From Sphingobacterium multivorum (GTDB lineage: Bacteria > Bacteroidota > Bacteroidia > Sphingobacteriales > Sphingobacteriaceae): a stretch of DNA of 64,000 nucleotides. Below are positions 45,533-54,295 of the stretch, piece after piece. The notes beneath the pieces are model-generated. The model was not told the origin of the DNA. It searched no databases and worked only from the letters and a program-made list of their open reading frames with translations. Each line of letters begins with the position of its first letter. The first letter of the stretch is position 1. The translations under genes and the position numbers were made by a program. Location of the stretch: contig NZ_CP154261.1 of the NCBI RefSeq assembly GCF_039511225.1, positions 5,270,001 through 5,334,000 of the forward strand, given 5' to 3'.

Positions 45533-46312
45533 ATGAGCACAGTAAGAGCAAAAAAACATTTAGGACAGCATTTCTTGAACGATAAAAATGCTGCACAAAA
45601 GATTGTGGAAGCATTGGATCCTAAATTGGGTTTTAACCAGGTGCTTGAAGTTGGCCCGGGAATGGGGGTACTTTCAGATTTTCTCTTGCAGAAGGAAGAT
45701 TATGAAACTTATTTGATCGATGTGGATGATGAATCCATTGCTTATTTGGACGATAAATATCCCCAGTTGGGTAAGCGATTGATTCACGGTGATTTCCTGA
45801 ACCTTGACTTTTCACAGTATTTTGGCGAGAAAATGGCCGTTATCGGCAATTTTCCGTACAACATCTCCTCCCAGATTCTCTTTAAAATTTTGGATGAGCG
45901 GCATCGTGTTGTTCAAATGGCGGGGATGTTCCAGAAAGAGGTCGCTGAACGCTGTACTGCCAAAGCAGGAAGTAAAGAATATGGCATCTTGAGTGTCTTT
46001 TTACAGGCGTATTATAAAGTAGAATACCTGTTTACTGTAAAGGCAGGAGCATTCAATCCACCGCCAAAAGTATTGTCGGGCGTGATTCGCATGACACGCA
46101 ACGACAGGGAACAATTGAATTGTGATGAGAAATTATTTTGGCGTGTTGTTAAAGCAGGTTTCAATCAACGTCGTAAAACCCTCCGCAACTCACTTTCGGG
46201 TGTTGTTCCGAAAGATAAAATGTCTGACAACCCACTGTACGAACTACGCGCAGAACGATTGACGGTAGATGATTTTGTCGGTTTAACAAACGAAATAGCA
46301 AACAGTCTTTAA
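45533..46312 (+). CDS. rsmA: 16S rRNA (A1518/A1519) dimethyltransferase
   Basis: A 259-aa SAM-dependent methyltransferase (KsgA) that dimethylates two adenines in helix 45 of 16S rRNA during 30S assembly. It opens AKKHLGQHFLNDKNAAQKIV, then VLEVGPGMGVLSDFLL (SAM loop), YLIDVDDESIAYL, HGDFLNLDF, and the catalytic motif IGNFPYNISSQIL (NLPY-type, here NFPY). The C-terminal domain contains FNPPPKVLSGVIRM and FNQRRKTLRNSL. It is followed after 1 nt by the FAD monooxygenase gene. Confidence 0.96.
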   Translation: MSTVRAKKHLGQHFLNDKNAAQKIVEALDPKLGFNQVLEVGPGMGVLSDFLLQKEDYETYLIDVDDESIAYLDDKYPQLGKRLIHGDFLNLDFSQYFGEKMAVIGNFPYNISSQILFKILDERHRVVQMAGMFQKEVAERCTAKAGSKEYGILSVFLQAYYKVEYLFTVKAGAFNPPPKVLSGVIRMTRNDREQLNCDEKLFWRVVKAGFNQRRKTLRNSLSGVVPKDKMSDNPLYELRAERLTVDDFVGLTNEIANSL

Positions 46313-46313
46313 T

Positions 46314-47498
46314 ATGCATTCGACGAACAGCACATGGATTATCGTAGGCGGAGGTATCGCTGGATTATGTGCTGCAATAGGGCTTGCAAAACTAGGCATT
46401 GAGGCACATGTCTATGAAAGTACCATTGAACTCAAAGGCATAGGTGCCGGATTCGGGCTCGCAGCCAACGCCATGCAGGCTTTGGAACATTTAGGATTGA
46501 AAGATGAAATCGTCCCGTTAGGGCATTACCTGGCATCCTACAATGTCTTGGATCAAAAGGGAAATATTCTTGTTGAACCAGACACTAGGTCAATCAGCCA
46601 AAAATATCAGCAGGACAACTTCGCTATCCACCGGGCAGACCTGCATCAGTTTCTATTATCCAAAATTCCGAAGGGGCAAGTTCATCTCGGCAAACGCGCC
46701 GTTTCCTTTGAACGAGCGGGCGAAGATATTCATGTTTATTTTGCAGATGGAAGCCATGTACAGGGGCAAACCCTTTTGATTGCCGATGGTGTACATTCAG
46801 CACTACGACAACAACTCATACCGGGCTCTGCACCTCGTTATTCGGGCTACACCTGCTGGCGGGCAACCATTGACAATAGCAGCATACAGCTCGGTAAAGG
46901 AACAGAAACCTGGGGCAGCAAAGGACGCTTTGGAATGACCCCACTTGTCAATAACCGGATCTATTGGTACGCCTGCATTAATACTGAGGCACAAAATCCG
47001 GTCTTAAAAAGATGGAAAACAAAGGAGCTTCTCGAAAATTTTAAAGATTATCATGCCCCTATTCCAACGATCCTGTTGGAGACAAAAGATAGCGAATTAA
47101 TCGCAAATGACATTATTGACATCACACCACTTCAACAACTCGCTTTTGACAATATCCTGTTATTGGGTGACGCAGGACATGCGACGACGCCCAACTTGGG
47201 CCAGGGAGCCTGTCAGGCTATTGAAGATGTTGCTGTGCTGATAAACGAACTCCAAAGCTCCGATTCCATTAATTTGGCCTTCAAACGATTCGAAAAAAGA
47301 CGATTGGATCGGGTAAATTATATCTGTAATACTTCCTGGAGAATAGGAAAAATAGCACAATGGGAAAATCCATTCCTGATAGGAATGCGAAATTTTTGCA
47401 TGAAAATAATGCCCAACCGCATGAAACAACAGCAGTTAAATAAATTACTGTCTGTAGATTTTATGCAAATCAACCATAATCATGACGCTGGGATCTAA
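46314..47498 (+). CDS. FAD-dependent monooxygenase (aromatic/urate hydroxylase-like)
   Basis: A 394-aa class A flavin monooxygenase. The dinucleotide-binding motif is WIIVGGGIAGLCAAIGLAKL (about residues 9-28), followed by GAGFGLAANAMQALEHLGL, the second FAD motif LLLGDAGHATTPNLGQGACQ (about residue 283) and AIEDVAVL. RYSGYTCWRATID resembles zeaxanthin epoxidase and HpxO-type urate hydroxylases more than UbiH or TetX. It starts 1 nt after the rsmA stop, so it is cotranscribed. Substrate is unknown; it should not be read as a tetracycline-inactivating enzyme. Confidence 0.87.
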   Translation: MHSTNSTWIIVGGGIAGLCAAIGLAKLGIEAHVYESTIELKGIGAGFGLAANAMQALEHLGLKDEIVPLGHYLASYNVLDQKGNILVEPDTRSISQKYQQDNFAIHRADLHQFLLSKIPKGQVHLGKRAVSFERAGEDIHVYFADGSHVQGQTLLIADGVHSALRQQLIPGSAPRYSGYTCWRATIDNSSIQLGKGTETWGSKGRFGMTPLVNNRIYWYACINTEAQNPVLKRWKTKELLENFKDYHAPIPTILLETKDSELIANDIIDITPLQQLAFDNILLLGDAGHATTPNLGQGACQAIEDVAVLINELQSSDSINLAFKRFEKRRLDRVNYICNTSWRIGKIAQWENPFLIGMRNFCMKIMPNRMKQQQLNKLLSVDFMQINHNHDAGI

Positions 47499-47555
47499 AT
47501 CATCGTACTACACAGCAACGGTATTCACTGATCAGTGCCACATAAAAAAAATGGA

Positions 47556-48488
47556 ATGAAAACTACTATTTTGATCGTCGACGACATTCATGAAATCATG
47601 CTTGAGAAATTCGAACAGGCGGGGATCGCCTACAATTATCAACCTGATATCAGCCGAGAAGAAGCTGAAAAAATTATCGCTAATTACTCCGGTATGGTTA
47701 TCCGTTCCAAATTTCAGGTAGATAAAGCTTTTTTTGACTTGGCGCCAAACCTCCGCTTTATTGCTCGTGCTGGTGCTGGGATGGACAATATCGACGATAC
47801 AATTGCTACGCAAAGAGAAGTGCTGTTAATTCCGGCCAATGAAGGCAATCGGGATGCTGTAGGTGAACATATGATCGGTATGTTGCTTAGTCTAATGAAC
47901 AATTTGAATCGTGGGGACCAACAAATACGATCTGGGCAGTGGCTGCGTGAGGCCAATCGTGGATATGAGCTTAAGGGGCGTACTGTAGGTTTGATCGGCT
48001 ATGGACACAATGGTATGGCCATGGCAAAAAAATTATCCGGTTTTGATGTACAGGTACTTGCCTATGATAAATATCGAATCGACTATACGGATCAATATGC
48101 ATCGGCAGCAGACATGGAAAAGATCTGCAAAGAAGCCGATGTGATCAGTTTCCATATCCCCTTAACGGATGAAACAAGAGGTATGATTGATGTGGATTAT
48201 CTGGCTAAATTTGAAAAACCTATTTTCTTTTTATTAGGGGCCCGAGGCGGTATTGTACAAGTTCCAGCAGTGCTTAACGGCCTTGATTCCGGTTCCATTA
48301 TCGGAGCAGCATTTGATGTGTTGCCCGTAGAAAAGTTCCCAAAACTCGCCGAACAGAGCTGGTATGCAGATCTTATCCGTAGAGACAATGTAATCTTGTC
48401 GCCGCACGTTGCCGGATGGACCTTTGAAAGTTATTATAAATTGTCGGAAGTCGCCGCAGATAAGATCATCGCCTTTTTGGCGTCTTAA
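47556..48488 (+). CDS. D-isomer-specific 2-hydroxyacid dehydrogenase (SerA-like)
   Basis: A 310-aa NAD-dependent dehydrogenase without ACT domain. It has an N-terminal substrate domain (SGMVIRSKFQVDKAFFD), the NAD motif TVGLIGYGHNGMAMAKKL (about residues 142-160), and the catalytic-type residues Arg in LLGARGGIVQV, Glu within the following helix region and His in ILSPHVAGWTFES. The start at MKTTILIVDDIHEI is preferred to an in-frame GTG 21 nt upstream. It could act on 3-phosphoglycerate or another 2-hydroxyacid; the missing regulatory domain and LLGARGG instead of NTARG leave this open. It lies 57 nt after the monooxygenase. Confidence 0.88.
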   Translation: MKTTILIVDDIHEIMLEKFEQAGIAYNYQPDISREEAEKIIANYSGMVIRSKFQVDKAFFDLAPNLRFIARAGAGMDNIDDTIATQREVLLIPANEGNRDAVGEHMIGMLLSLMNNLNRGDQQIRSGQWLREANRGYELKGRTVGLIGYGHNGMAMAKKLSGFDVQVLAYDKYRIDYTDQYASAADMEKICKEADVISFHIPLTDETRGMIDVDYLAKFEKPIFFLLGARGGIVQVPAVLNGLDSGSIIGAAFDVLPVEKFPKLAEQSWYADLIRRDNVILSPHVAGWTFESYYKLSEVAADKIIAFLAS

Positions 48489-48514
48489 TTTTGGCAAAGA
48501 GTTATTTGCCAAAA
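48489..48514. terminator. Short inverted repeat between convergent genes
   Basis: A perfect 10-bp stem (48489-48498 with 48505-48514) around a 6-nt loop, directly after the dehydrogenase stop. Its ends are AAAA/TTTT, so it may act as a weak bidirectional terminator. Confidence 0.4.
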
Positions 48515-48622
48515 TCTTCAATCAATCATGCGAGCAAGCGAGCAAGTAATCAATTAAGCATCCCCTATTCATACAGGTGCAGGAGAGTAAAGTAAGCCAT
48601 TGCTCTTGAAAGCTCTAAAAAA

Positions 48623-49501
48623 TCAGGTTCCGGGGCTAAAGATACCGACAACAACAACAATCAGAAACTGAAGCACCAAGCTACAGTCCAGTAGATAAGC
48701 GTAGTGGTAATGGTCTTTTGTTTTGAAAACAGCCAACTTAAGCAAGGCAAATATAAGTACGTTGGTCAGAATCAATCCGATTTTAATAGGTACGGCATAG
48801 GGTACACACAAAACCAAAATACAATGAAGGCCTAGTAGCCCATAGGTTAGATTTTTAGCTTTTTGTTCGCCCAGCATATTAGGTAAAGTCCGTAGATGAT
48901 AATAGGAATCCTGTTGGATATCCCGAATATCGAAAGGCAATGTACAGATAACCAAAAATATAAACTTCAATCCGCAGAGCGCAATAAAAACCCACTGATC
49001 TATTGTGACACCGATGTTGGCTAGTTCCACATAAGGGAGCACCACACTGCTGCAGACCCAGACCAGCGCAATATGAAAAATCTTGGCCCCGGGTATCTGT
49101 CGAAGGCCCACTTTGCGATCACGGAAGGTAAATAGAGGCATTCCGTATAGTAGACTCAGGATTCCAATAAATCCCAAAAACAAAAAAGAGTACAGATGTA
49201 TATGCCACAAGCAATAACCAAGCACAAGCAAAGCGATACCATTGTTTAACCACATGACCCATTCATGATTAAAGATCCAGCGTGTCCGGGGGAATTTTGA
49301 TTCTTTTGGGTGCTTTGGTTTGGACCACCACAGGCTAAAATTATAGAGTAGCAAGGTCGCCGTTCCTTCTACTAAAACGATATACCAATTGATAGACCGT
49401 TCAAATATGATATAAGTCAATGCGCATTGTGCCATGGCCGCCATGGCGATCAGAAGATTTGTATAGATTGTAATATAGAATAGCTTTCTTAGAAAAGACA
49501 T
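48623..49501 (-). CDS. UbiA-like polytopic membrane protein
   Basis: A 292-aa inner-membrane protein with about eight or nine hydrophobic segments. The order of helices and the loop LPFDIRDIQQDSYYHLRTLP (about residue 190), with DxRDxxxD, resemble the second Asp-rich motif of UbiA prenyltransferases. The first motif (NDxxDxxxD) expected near residue 55 is not present; that loop reads YNFSLWWSKPKHPKES. It therefore looks like a divergent, possibly non-prenylating member, as found in Bacteroidota. No biosynthetic neighbours help; the adjacent acs gene is divergent. Function unknown. Confidence 0.72.
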   Translation of the reverse strand: MSFLRKLFYITIYTNLLIAMAAMAQCALTYIIFERSINWYIVLVEGTATLLLYNFSLWWSKPKHPKESKFPRTRWIFNHEWVMWLNNGIALLVLGYCLWHIHLYSFLFLGFIGILSLLYGMPLFTFRDRKVGLRQIPGAKIFHIALVWVCSSVVLPYVELANIGVTIDQWVFIALCGLKFIFLVICTLPFDIRDIQQDSYYHLRTLPNMLGEQKAKNLTYGLLGLHCILVLCVPYAVPIKIGLILTNVLIFALLKLAVFKTKDHYHYAYLLDCSLVLQFLIVVVVGIFSPGT

Positions 49502-49685
49502 CTTGAAAAATCTTGATGCAAGATAACAATCTTATAGATAAAAGTAGTTTAACATTATATTAAACATCAATTTTTTGATAAAATGGGCAAAAACCGCTAA
49601 ATTGTACACCGAAATCGAAATATCAAAAACAATTTCGCAACGATAACAATATAAATTAAAATAATTCATAATAATCCTAATAACG

Positions 49686-51602
49686 ATGAGCCTACAAATA
49701 AAATCATTTGAAGAATATCAAAGTGAATATAAGCGAAGTGTAGAACAACCTGAGGAGTTTTGGGCGAGCATTGCAGATCATTTTTTCTGGAAGAGAAAAT
49801 GGAATAAAGTGTTGAACTGGAACTTTGAGGAACCCAATGTCAAATGGTTTGAGGGTGCTAAATTAAATATTACAGAAAACTGTCTAGATCGCCATATTTA
49901 TGCTAATGGTGATAAACCAGCCATCATCTGGGAACCTAATGATCCAAATGAAGCGCACCGCATTCTTTCCTATAAGCAATTACTACAAAAGGTAGAGCAA
50001 TTTGCCAACGTACTTAAAAATAATAACATCAAAAAAGGGGACCGGGTATGTATTTACTTGCCAATGGTTCCTGAATTGGTTATTGCTGTATTAGCCTGTG
50101 CTCGTATCGGCGCTATCCACTCGGTGGTGTTTGGTGGCTTTTCAGCACGATCTATTGCTGATCGTATCGTCGATGCAGAATGCAAACTGATCGTCACTTC
50201 AGATGGTAGTTACCGCGGCAATAAAACCATTGGTTTAAAAAACATTGTGGACGATGCTTTAATGCAATGTGACACTGTTGAAAAAGTAATTGTTTTAACA
50301 CGTACGCGTACACCGGTATCGATGATCAAAGGACGTGACGTATGGTGGGAAGATGAGATCAAAAAAGTAGAAACACAAGGAAATCCAGCATGTCCAGCAG
50401 AAGAGATGGATGCTGAAGATAATTTATTCATCCTTTATACATCGGGGTCCACAGGTAAACCTAAGGGTGTAGTACACACTTGTGGCGGTTATATGGTGTA
50501 TACAGGCTATACCTTTATGAATACGTTTCAATATAAGCCAAACGATGTATTTTTCTGTACAGCAGATATCGGCTGGATTACAGGACACAGTTACATCGTT
50601 TACGGACCGTTATCACAAGGAGCTACTTCTTTAATGTTTGAGGGTATTCCAACCTTCCCGGATGCGAGCCGTTATTGGGACATTGTTGATAAGTTCAAAG
50701 TCAATATTATCTATACATCCCCTACTGCTTTGCGTTCATTGATGGCTTTTGGCGACGAATTTGTCGACAAAAACGACCTGTCCTCTTTACGTGTTTTGGG
50801 GTCTGTAGGCGAGCCAATCAACGAAGAAGCCTGGAACTGGTTTAACGAAAAAGTTGGGAAAAAGAATTGTCCTATTGTTGATACCTATTGGCAGACAGAG
50901 AATGGAGGCCATTTGATCACTTCATTGGCCGGAGTAACACCGGAAAAAGCAAGTTATGCCATGTTCCCGATGCCGGGCATTCAACCCGCTTTGATGGATG
51001 AGAATGGAAAAGAAATCGAAGGCAATGATGTCACAGGAAACCTATGTATCAAGTTCCCTTGGCCGGGTATGCTACGCACGACATGGGGGGACCATGACCG
51101 CTGTCGTCAAACCTATTTCTCGACGTATAAGGATATGTATTTTACGGGCGATGGATGTTTCCGTAGTCCAGAAGGCTATTACAAAATCACAGGTCGTGTA
51201 GATGATGTATTAAACGTTTCGGGTCACCGCATTGGTACGGCAGAAGTGGAAAATGCGATCAATATGCACGCTGACGTTGTTGAATCTGCCATTGTCGGTT
51301 ATCCGCATCCTGTAAAAGGACAAGGTATCTATGCTTATGTCATTGCGAATCACCATACCGATGCAGAAGCCACCAAAAAGGATATCATGGAAACTGTTTC
51401 ACGTATTATCGGTCCGATTGCTAAACCAGACATTATCCAATTTGTTGATGATCTACCAAAAACACGTTCAGGAAAGATCATGCGTCGTATCTTACGCAAG
51501 ATTGCCGAAGACGATATCGCCAATGTAGGTGATACTTCGACACTTCAGGATCCTGCCGTTGTAGAAGGAATCATCAAAGGTGCTGCAGCTTTAAAAAAAT
51601 AG
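49686..51602 (+). CDS. acs: Acetate-CoA ligase (acetyl-CoA synthetase)
   Basis: A 638-aa ANL-superfamily enzyme that makes acetyl-CoA from acetate, ATP and CoA. It has the N-terminal ACAS region (WFEGAKLNITENCLDRH), the P-loop-like LFILYTSGSTGKPKGVVHT (about residue 256), YWQTENGGHLITSL, the hinge TGRVDDVLNVSGHRIGTAEVE (about residues 502-522) and the C-terminal acetylatable lysine in LPKTRSGKIMRRILRKIA. The length is normal. It is monocistronic: a long AT-rich leader precedes it and a 28-bp symmetric terminator follows. Activity is likely controlled by lysine acetylation, as in characterised Acs enzymes. Confidence 0.96.
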   Translation: MSLQIKSFEEYQSEYKRSVEQPEEFWASIADHFFWKRKWNKVLNWNFEEPNVKWFEGAKLNITENCLDRHIYANGDKPAIIWEPNDPNEAHRILSYKQLLQKVEQFANVLKNNNIKKGDRVCIYLPMVPELVIAVLACARIGAIHSVVFGGFSARSIADRIVDAECKLIVTSDGSYRGNKTIGLKNIVDDALMQCDTVEKVIVLTRTRTPVSMIKGRDVWWEDEIKKVETQGNPACPAEEMDAEDNLFILYTSGSTGKPKGVVHTCGGYMVYTGYTFMNTFQYKPNDVFFCTADIGWITGHSYIVYGPLSQGATSLMFEGIPTFPDASRYWDIVDKFKVNIIYTSPTALRSLMAFGDEFVDKNDLSSLRVLGSVGEPINEEAWNWFNEKVGKKNCPIVDTYWQTENGGHLITSLAGVTPEKASYAMFPMPGIQPALMDENGKEIEGNDVTGNLCIKFPWPGMLRTTWGDHDRCRQTYFSTYKDMYFTGDGCFRSPEGYYKITGRVDDVLNVSGHRIGTAEVENAINMHADVVESAIVGYPHPVKGQGIYAYVIANHHTDAEATKKDIMETVSRIIGPIAKPDIIQFVDDLPKTRSGKIMRRILRKIAEDDIANVGDTSTLQDPAVVEGIIKGAAALKK

Positions 51603-51607
51603 CGTAT

Positions 51608-51667
51608 AAAGTATTTAAAAAAATAACAGCCTTCCAAATGGAAGGCTGTTATTTTTTTAAATACTTT
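51608..51667. terminator. Symmetric 28-bp terminator after acs
   Basis: A perfect 28-bp inverted repeat (51608-51635 with 51640-51667) around a 4-nt AAAT loop, starting 6 nt after the acs stop. The GC-rich core is flanked by A7 and T7, and pairing continues outside them. It lies 4 nt from the end of the opposing TonB-family pseudogene. Confidence 0.93.
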
Positions 51668-51670
51668 TGA

Positions 51671-52248
51671 TTATATCGCACTCATATTTAACGTTATAGG
51701 CAATGTATAGCCAACCCGTACACGCTCACCACGTAGCATACCAGGTTTACATTCGCTAAGCTTTTTATTGTTCAAAGAGCCATATACACACACATAGATC
51801 GGCTTCTTCAGCAGCTCCTTTTCCTTCTTAAGTTAGCTTGGATAAAATACGATCATTTTTCAATCTATTGTTGGGGTATAGATAAAATGCCGAATCGATC
51901 AATTTACTTTCATCACTAAAGTTCCCAAGACCCTTGAGTGTGTCATTTTCATATAATTCATATTTTTTTACCTAGAAAATTGAATGGTGCTACACTCTTA
52001 CTTATCGCATCTAGCTTTAGTAACTCATTGCGTAGATAGTACTCCGCTATTCACTAAACTTTATCCTTTCCCAATGCATCGATATGAATTGCTCTTAAAA
52101 AATAAGCCGAGTCTTGTTGCTTTGTTTCTTTTCCATCTTTCCTATGGTAGGTCGTAAACATAGCCTGTGCAGAAAGGCTAGATAAGCAAAGATTGAACAG
52201 CAGCAAACAGAAGAATGTCAGTCCAAAATGCAAATAATACCCCATCAT
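51671..52248 (-). pseudogene. Decayed tandem copy of the TonB-family gene
   Basis: Fragments in three frames align in order with the intact 334-aa neighbour. The start (52248) encodes a signal peptide and TTYHRKDGKETKQQDSAYF, matching TTFHKKDGDEITAKDPAYF. After residue 64 two in-frame stops occur, then YYLRNELLKLDAISKS; a frameshift in an A7 run leads into YELYENDTLKGLGNFSDESK, matching YENGVLKSLENFSEQSE. Next comes PIYVCVYGSLNNKKL (versus PIYVAYFDSLTNKTL). A deletion of about 150 codons joins this to KPGMLRGERVRVGYTLPITL, the counterpart of KPGIRRGEAVRVGYTLPIRL. Most of the TonB C-terminal domain is gone, so no functional product is expected. Confidence 0.88.
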
Positions 52249-52349
52249 AATTGTTAATACAGGGGTAATATTAACAATTATCCAGGATCGTTAAAAACTT
52301 ACCGGTTAAATAAAGTTTAATTTTATCGCTAGGGATTGCAAAACACTTC

Positions 52350-52396
52350 TTTTATGTTATCCACATTATGTTAATAAAATTGTGGATAACATAAAA
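52350..52396. repeat. Inverted repeat with two perfect DnaA-box-like arms (copy A)
   Basis: A perfect 16-bp inverted repeat (52350-52365 with 52381-52396) around a 15-nt AT-rich spacer. Each arm contains TTATCCACA, the consensus DnaA box. It lies about 100 nt upstream of the pseudogene start. Copies B and C share the arm sequence and exact spacer length. Confidence 0.85.
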
Positions 52397-52413
52397 TCCG
52401 AAAGTTATTATCG

Positions 52414-53415
52414 TTAACGCGCAAGATTTAGCCGTATGGGCAAGGTATACCCCACCCTTACAGCCTCCCCTCTCCGAATGCCTGGTTTCCATTTTTTAAG
52501 CATCTTTACAACACGGATACCCGCCTCGCCCGTATTAAATCCCAAATCTTTCTTTAGTTTAATATCTTCAATTTGACCATCTCTGTCGACCACAAAATAT
52601 ATTTCCACCACTCCACTTACCCCATTTTTAACGGCTTCTTTGGGATAGTCATAATTTTTAGCAATAAAATTCAATAACTTATATATACCCCCAGGATATT
52701 CGGGTTGCACAAAATAGGTCTTTGCATCATAGTTAACGAGCTCCCCATTTTCTTTTATTTTACTGCCCTTTAATAACTTTCCTTTATGATACGTTTCGAC
52801 AAAAGTTCCGTTATCTGCCGCACCTTTCCATTCACCCTCACGCAAATTATTGACCATCCTCCCCTCTTCAAAATTATCGTCACTGCCTTCACGTAGACGA
52901 ATTAAACCATTTCCATCCGTCAAGGTTTTATTCGTTAACGAGTCAAAATAAGCCACATAAATAGGATTTTCTGCAATCCGGTCGCCTCTTTTATCTATTG
53001 AGCTAGGGTAAAACACCGTCAACTCAGGCTTACGGTTTGGGTACCAATAGTATGCAGAATCGATCAGTTCACTCTGTTCACTGAAATTTTCAAGGCTCTT
53101 TAACACCCCATTTTCGTAAAACTGAGATTTCTGCCCCTGAAACCTAAATGGGAAACTGGCGTCTTTGCTGGTGCCTTTTAACTTAATCGTATTGTTATTG
53201 ATATAATACTCTTCAACAACATAATATTTTTTATTTTGCTCACTTACAGAACGAATGATACGTTTAAAATAGGCAGGGTCTTTCGCTGTTATCTCGTCCC
53301 CATCTTTCTTATGAAATGTTGTATCGATATCTTGGGCTACCGCAGCCTGCAGACAAAAAACCAATAGTACAATGAGGCAAGCGAATTTCAACAACTGATT
53401 TAAATAATATTTCAT
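52414..53415 (-). CDS. Periplasmic TonB C-terminal-domain protein
   Basis: A 333-aa exported protein. A signal peptide or anchor helix (about residues 8-28, FACLIVLLVFCLQAAVAQ) precedes a region with antitoxin/MORN-like repeats (YENGVLKSLENFSEQSELID, DGNGLIRLREGSDDNFEEG) and a C-terminal TonB domain (about 250-333) with YPKEAVKNGVSGVVEIYFVVD, the usual YPxxAxxxGxxGxVxxxFxVDxxG pattern. No proline-rich spanning region exists, so it probably does not span the periplasm like E. coli TonB. The start at MKYYLNQ (53415) is preferred to one 27 nt upstream. A decayed copy lies downstream; repeat B lies about 80 nt upstream. Confidence 0.87.
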   Translation of the reverse strand: MKYYLNQLLKFACLIVLLVFCLQAAVAQDIDTTFHKKDGDEITAKDPAYFKRIIRSVSEQNKKYYVVEEYYINNNTIKLKGTSKDASFPFRFQGQKSQFYENGVLKSLENFSEQSELIDSAYYWYPNRKPELTVFYPSSIDKRGDRIAENPIYVAYFDSLTNKTLTDGNGLIRLREGSDDNFEEGRMVNNLREGEWKGAADNGTFVETYHKGKLLKGSKIKENGELVNYDAKTYFVQPEYPGGIYKLLNFIAKNYDYPKEAVKNGVSGVVEIYFVVDRDGQIEDIKLKKDLGFNTGEAGIRVVKMLKKWKPGIRRGEAVRVGYTLPIRLNLAR

Positions 53416-53493
53416 AAAATGTGTAGGATAATAATTATACAAGCTAATTTACATAATTAAGATGATGCTTCAATTAAGTGGAGAGTAAAAACA

Positions 53494-53528
53494 GTTTTCC
53501 ACAGCATGTTAATAACATTGTTGATAAG
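53494..53528. repeat. Inverted repeat with DnaA-box-like arms (copy B)
   Basis: Arms GTTTTCCACA (53494-53503) and TGTTGATAAG (53519-53528) separated by 15 nt containing GTTAATAAC. It is imperfect but clearly related to copy A, with the same spacing and the same position relative to a TonB-family start codon. Confidence 0.75.
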
Positions 53529-53573
53529 TTCAAAAGCACATAAAGATTAATAAAGACAAAAGGCATTAAACAT

Positions 53574-53601
53574 AAAAAAGCCACATCATCCCGACGTGGC
53601 T
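53574..53601 (-). terminator. Intrinsic terminator of the NTF2-like gene
   Basis: On the minus strand a 9-bp stem (53601-53593 with 53587-53579, one G-U), 5-nt loop and TTTTTT run at 53579-53574, about 33 nt after the stop. Confidence 0.8.
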
Positions 53602-53633
53602 AAAATAAACATATGAATTTAATTAAACAGTTT

Positions 53634-54065
53634 CTATTTATACGAGTTTACGGAGCTTGCAACCTTCCAGGTTCCCGATTCATTGATTAATGTCACTAGA
53701 TCTGTTTTCGTGAAATCGTCAAACTTCATGGTGATACGCGCTACCATATAGTTTTCAGATTCCTCGAGTACCTCGGTACTTGTGCTGCAGTTCAATTTTT
53801 CACCTTTTTGCTTTTTCAGGAAGGAAATGACTTCCGAACGGCTATTGGTACGTGCAGCTTTCCCCTGGACTTTTTGATTGAATTCGGATGCGAACAATTT
53901 TTCTACGCCCTGAGATGCACCTTCTGTCATTACGGATACATAACTATCAATGGCTAAATCGGCTGTAGAAAGGTTCAATGCTTTACCAGGGTCTGCTGCT
54001 GCCATTGCGAAAGTTGATAGTGTAATCAATGCTGCTGCTGCGAATGTCTTTACTAAAGTTTTCAT
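53634..54065 (-). CDS. Exported NTF2-fold-like small protein
   Basis: A 143-aa protein with a clear Sec signal peptide (about residues 1-22, ending FAMAAAD). The mature part (about 120 residues) has the helix-then-sheet pattern of the NTF2/SnoaL-like fold often annotated in Bacteroidota as nuclear transport factor 2-like or putative lumazine-binding: an opening helix (AIDSYVSVMTEGASQGVEKLF), then strands YMVARITMKFDDFTKTDLVTL and GTWKVASSV. No catalytic residues are evident. It has its own terminator and a -7 element about 95 nt upstream. Role unknown. Confidence 0.8.
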   Translation of the reverse strand: MKTLVKTFAAAALITLSTFAMAAADPGKALNLSTADLAIDSYVSVMTEGASQGVEKLFASEFNQKVQGKAARTNSRSEVISFLKKQKGEKLNCSTSTEVLEESENYMVARITMKFDDFTKTDLVTLINESGTWKVASSVNSYK

Positions 54066-54158
54066 AATTGCTATACTTTATATTGTTAGTTTTTTTCTCT
54101 TTTCTGATTGTCGCAAGGATCTTGATTTTGTTGCATCATTTCCTTTAAGATTCTGATT

Positions 54159-54166
54159 CAAAAGTA
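54159..54166 (-). promoter_or_regulatory. Putative -7 promoter element of the NTF2-like gene
   Basis: On the minus strand TACTTTTG, an exact match, about 95 nt before the ATG at 54065. The -33 side shows no TTG at standard distance. Confidence 0.35.
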
Positions 54167-54295
54167 AGACAACTCAGCATTCCATTTTATTACATTTAGA
54201 TCAACGGAATAAAAAAGTCGGTAAATGGAGGTAAAGGAGCGGTAAATGGATATCCGCTCCGGAAGGAAAAACACAAGTATGGGCTAGCGTTACTT

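Noticed and set aside
46314..47498. TetX-like tetracycline monooxygenase
   Set aside because: Shares only general FAD monooxygenase motifs; RYSGYTCWR and the NLGQGACQ block fit urate-hydroxylase/zeaxanthin-epoxidase-like enzymes better.
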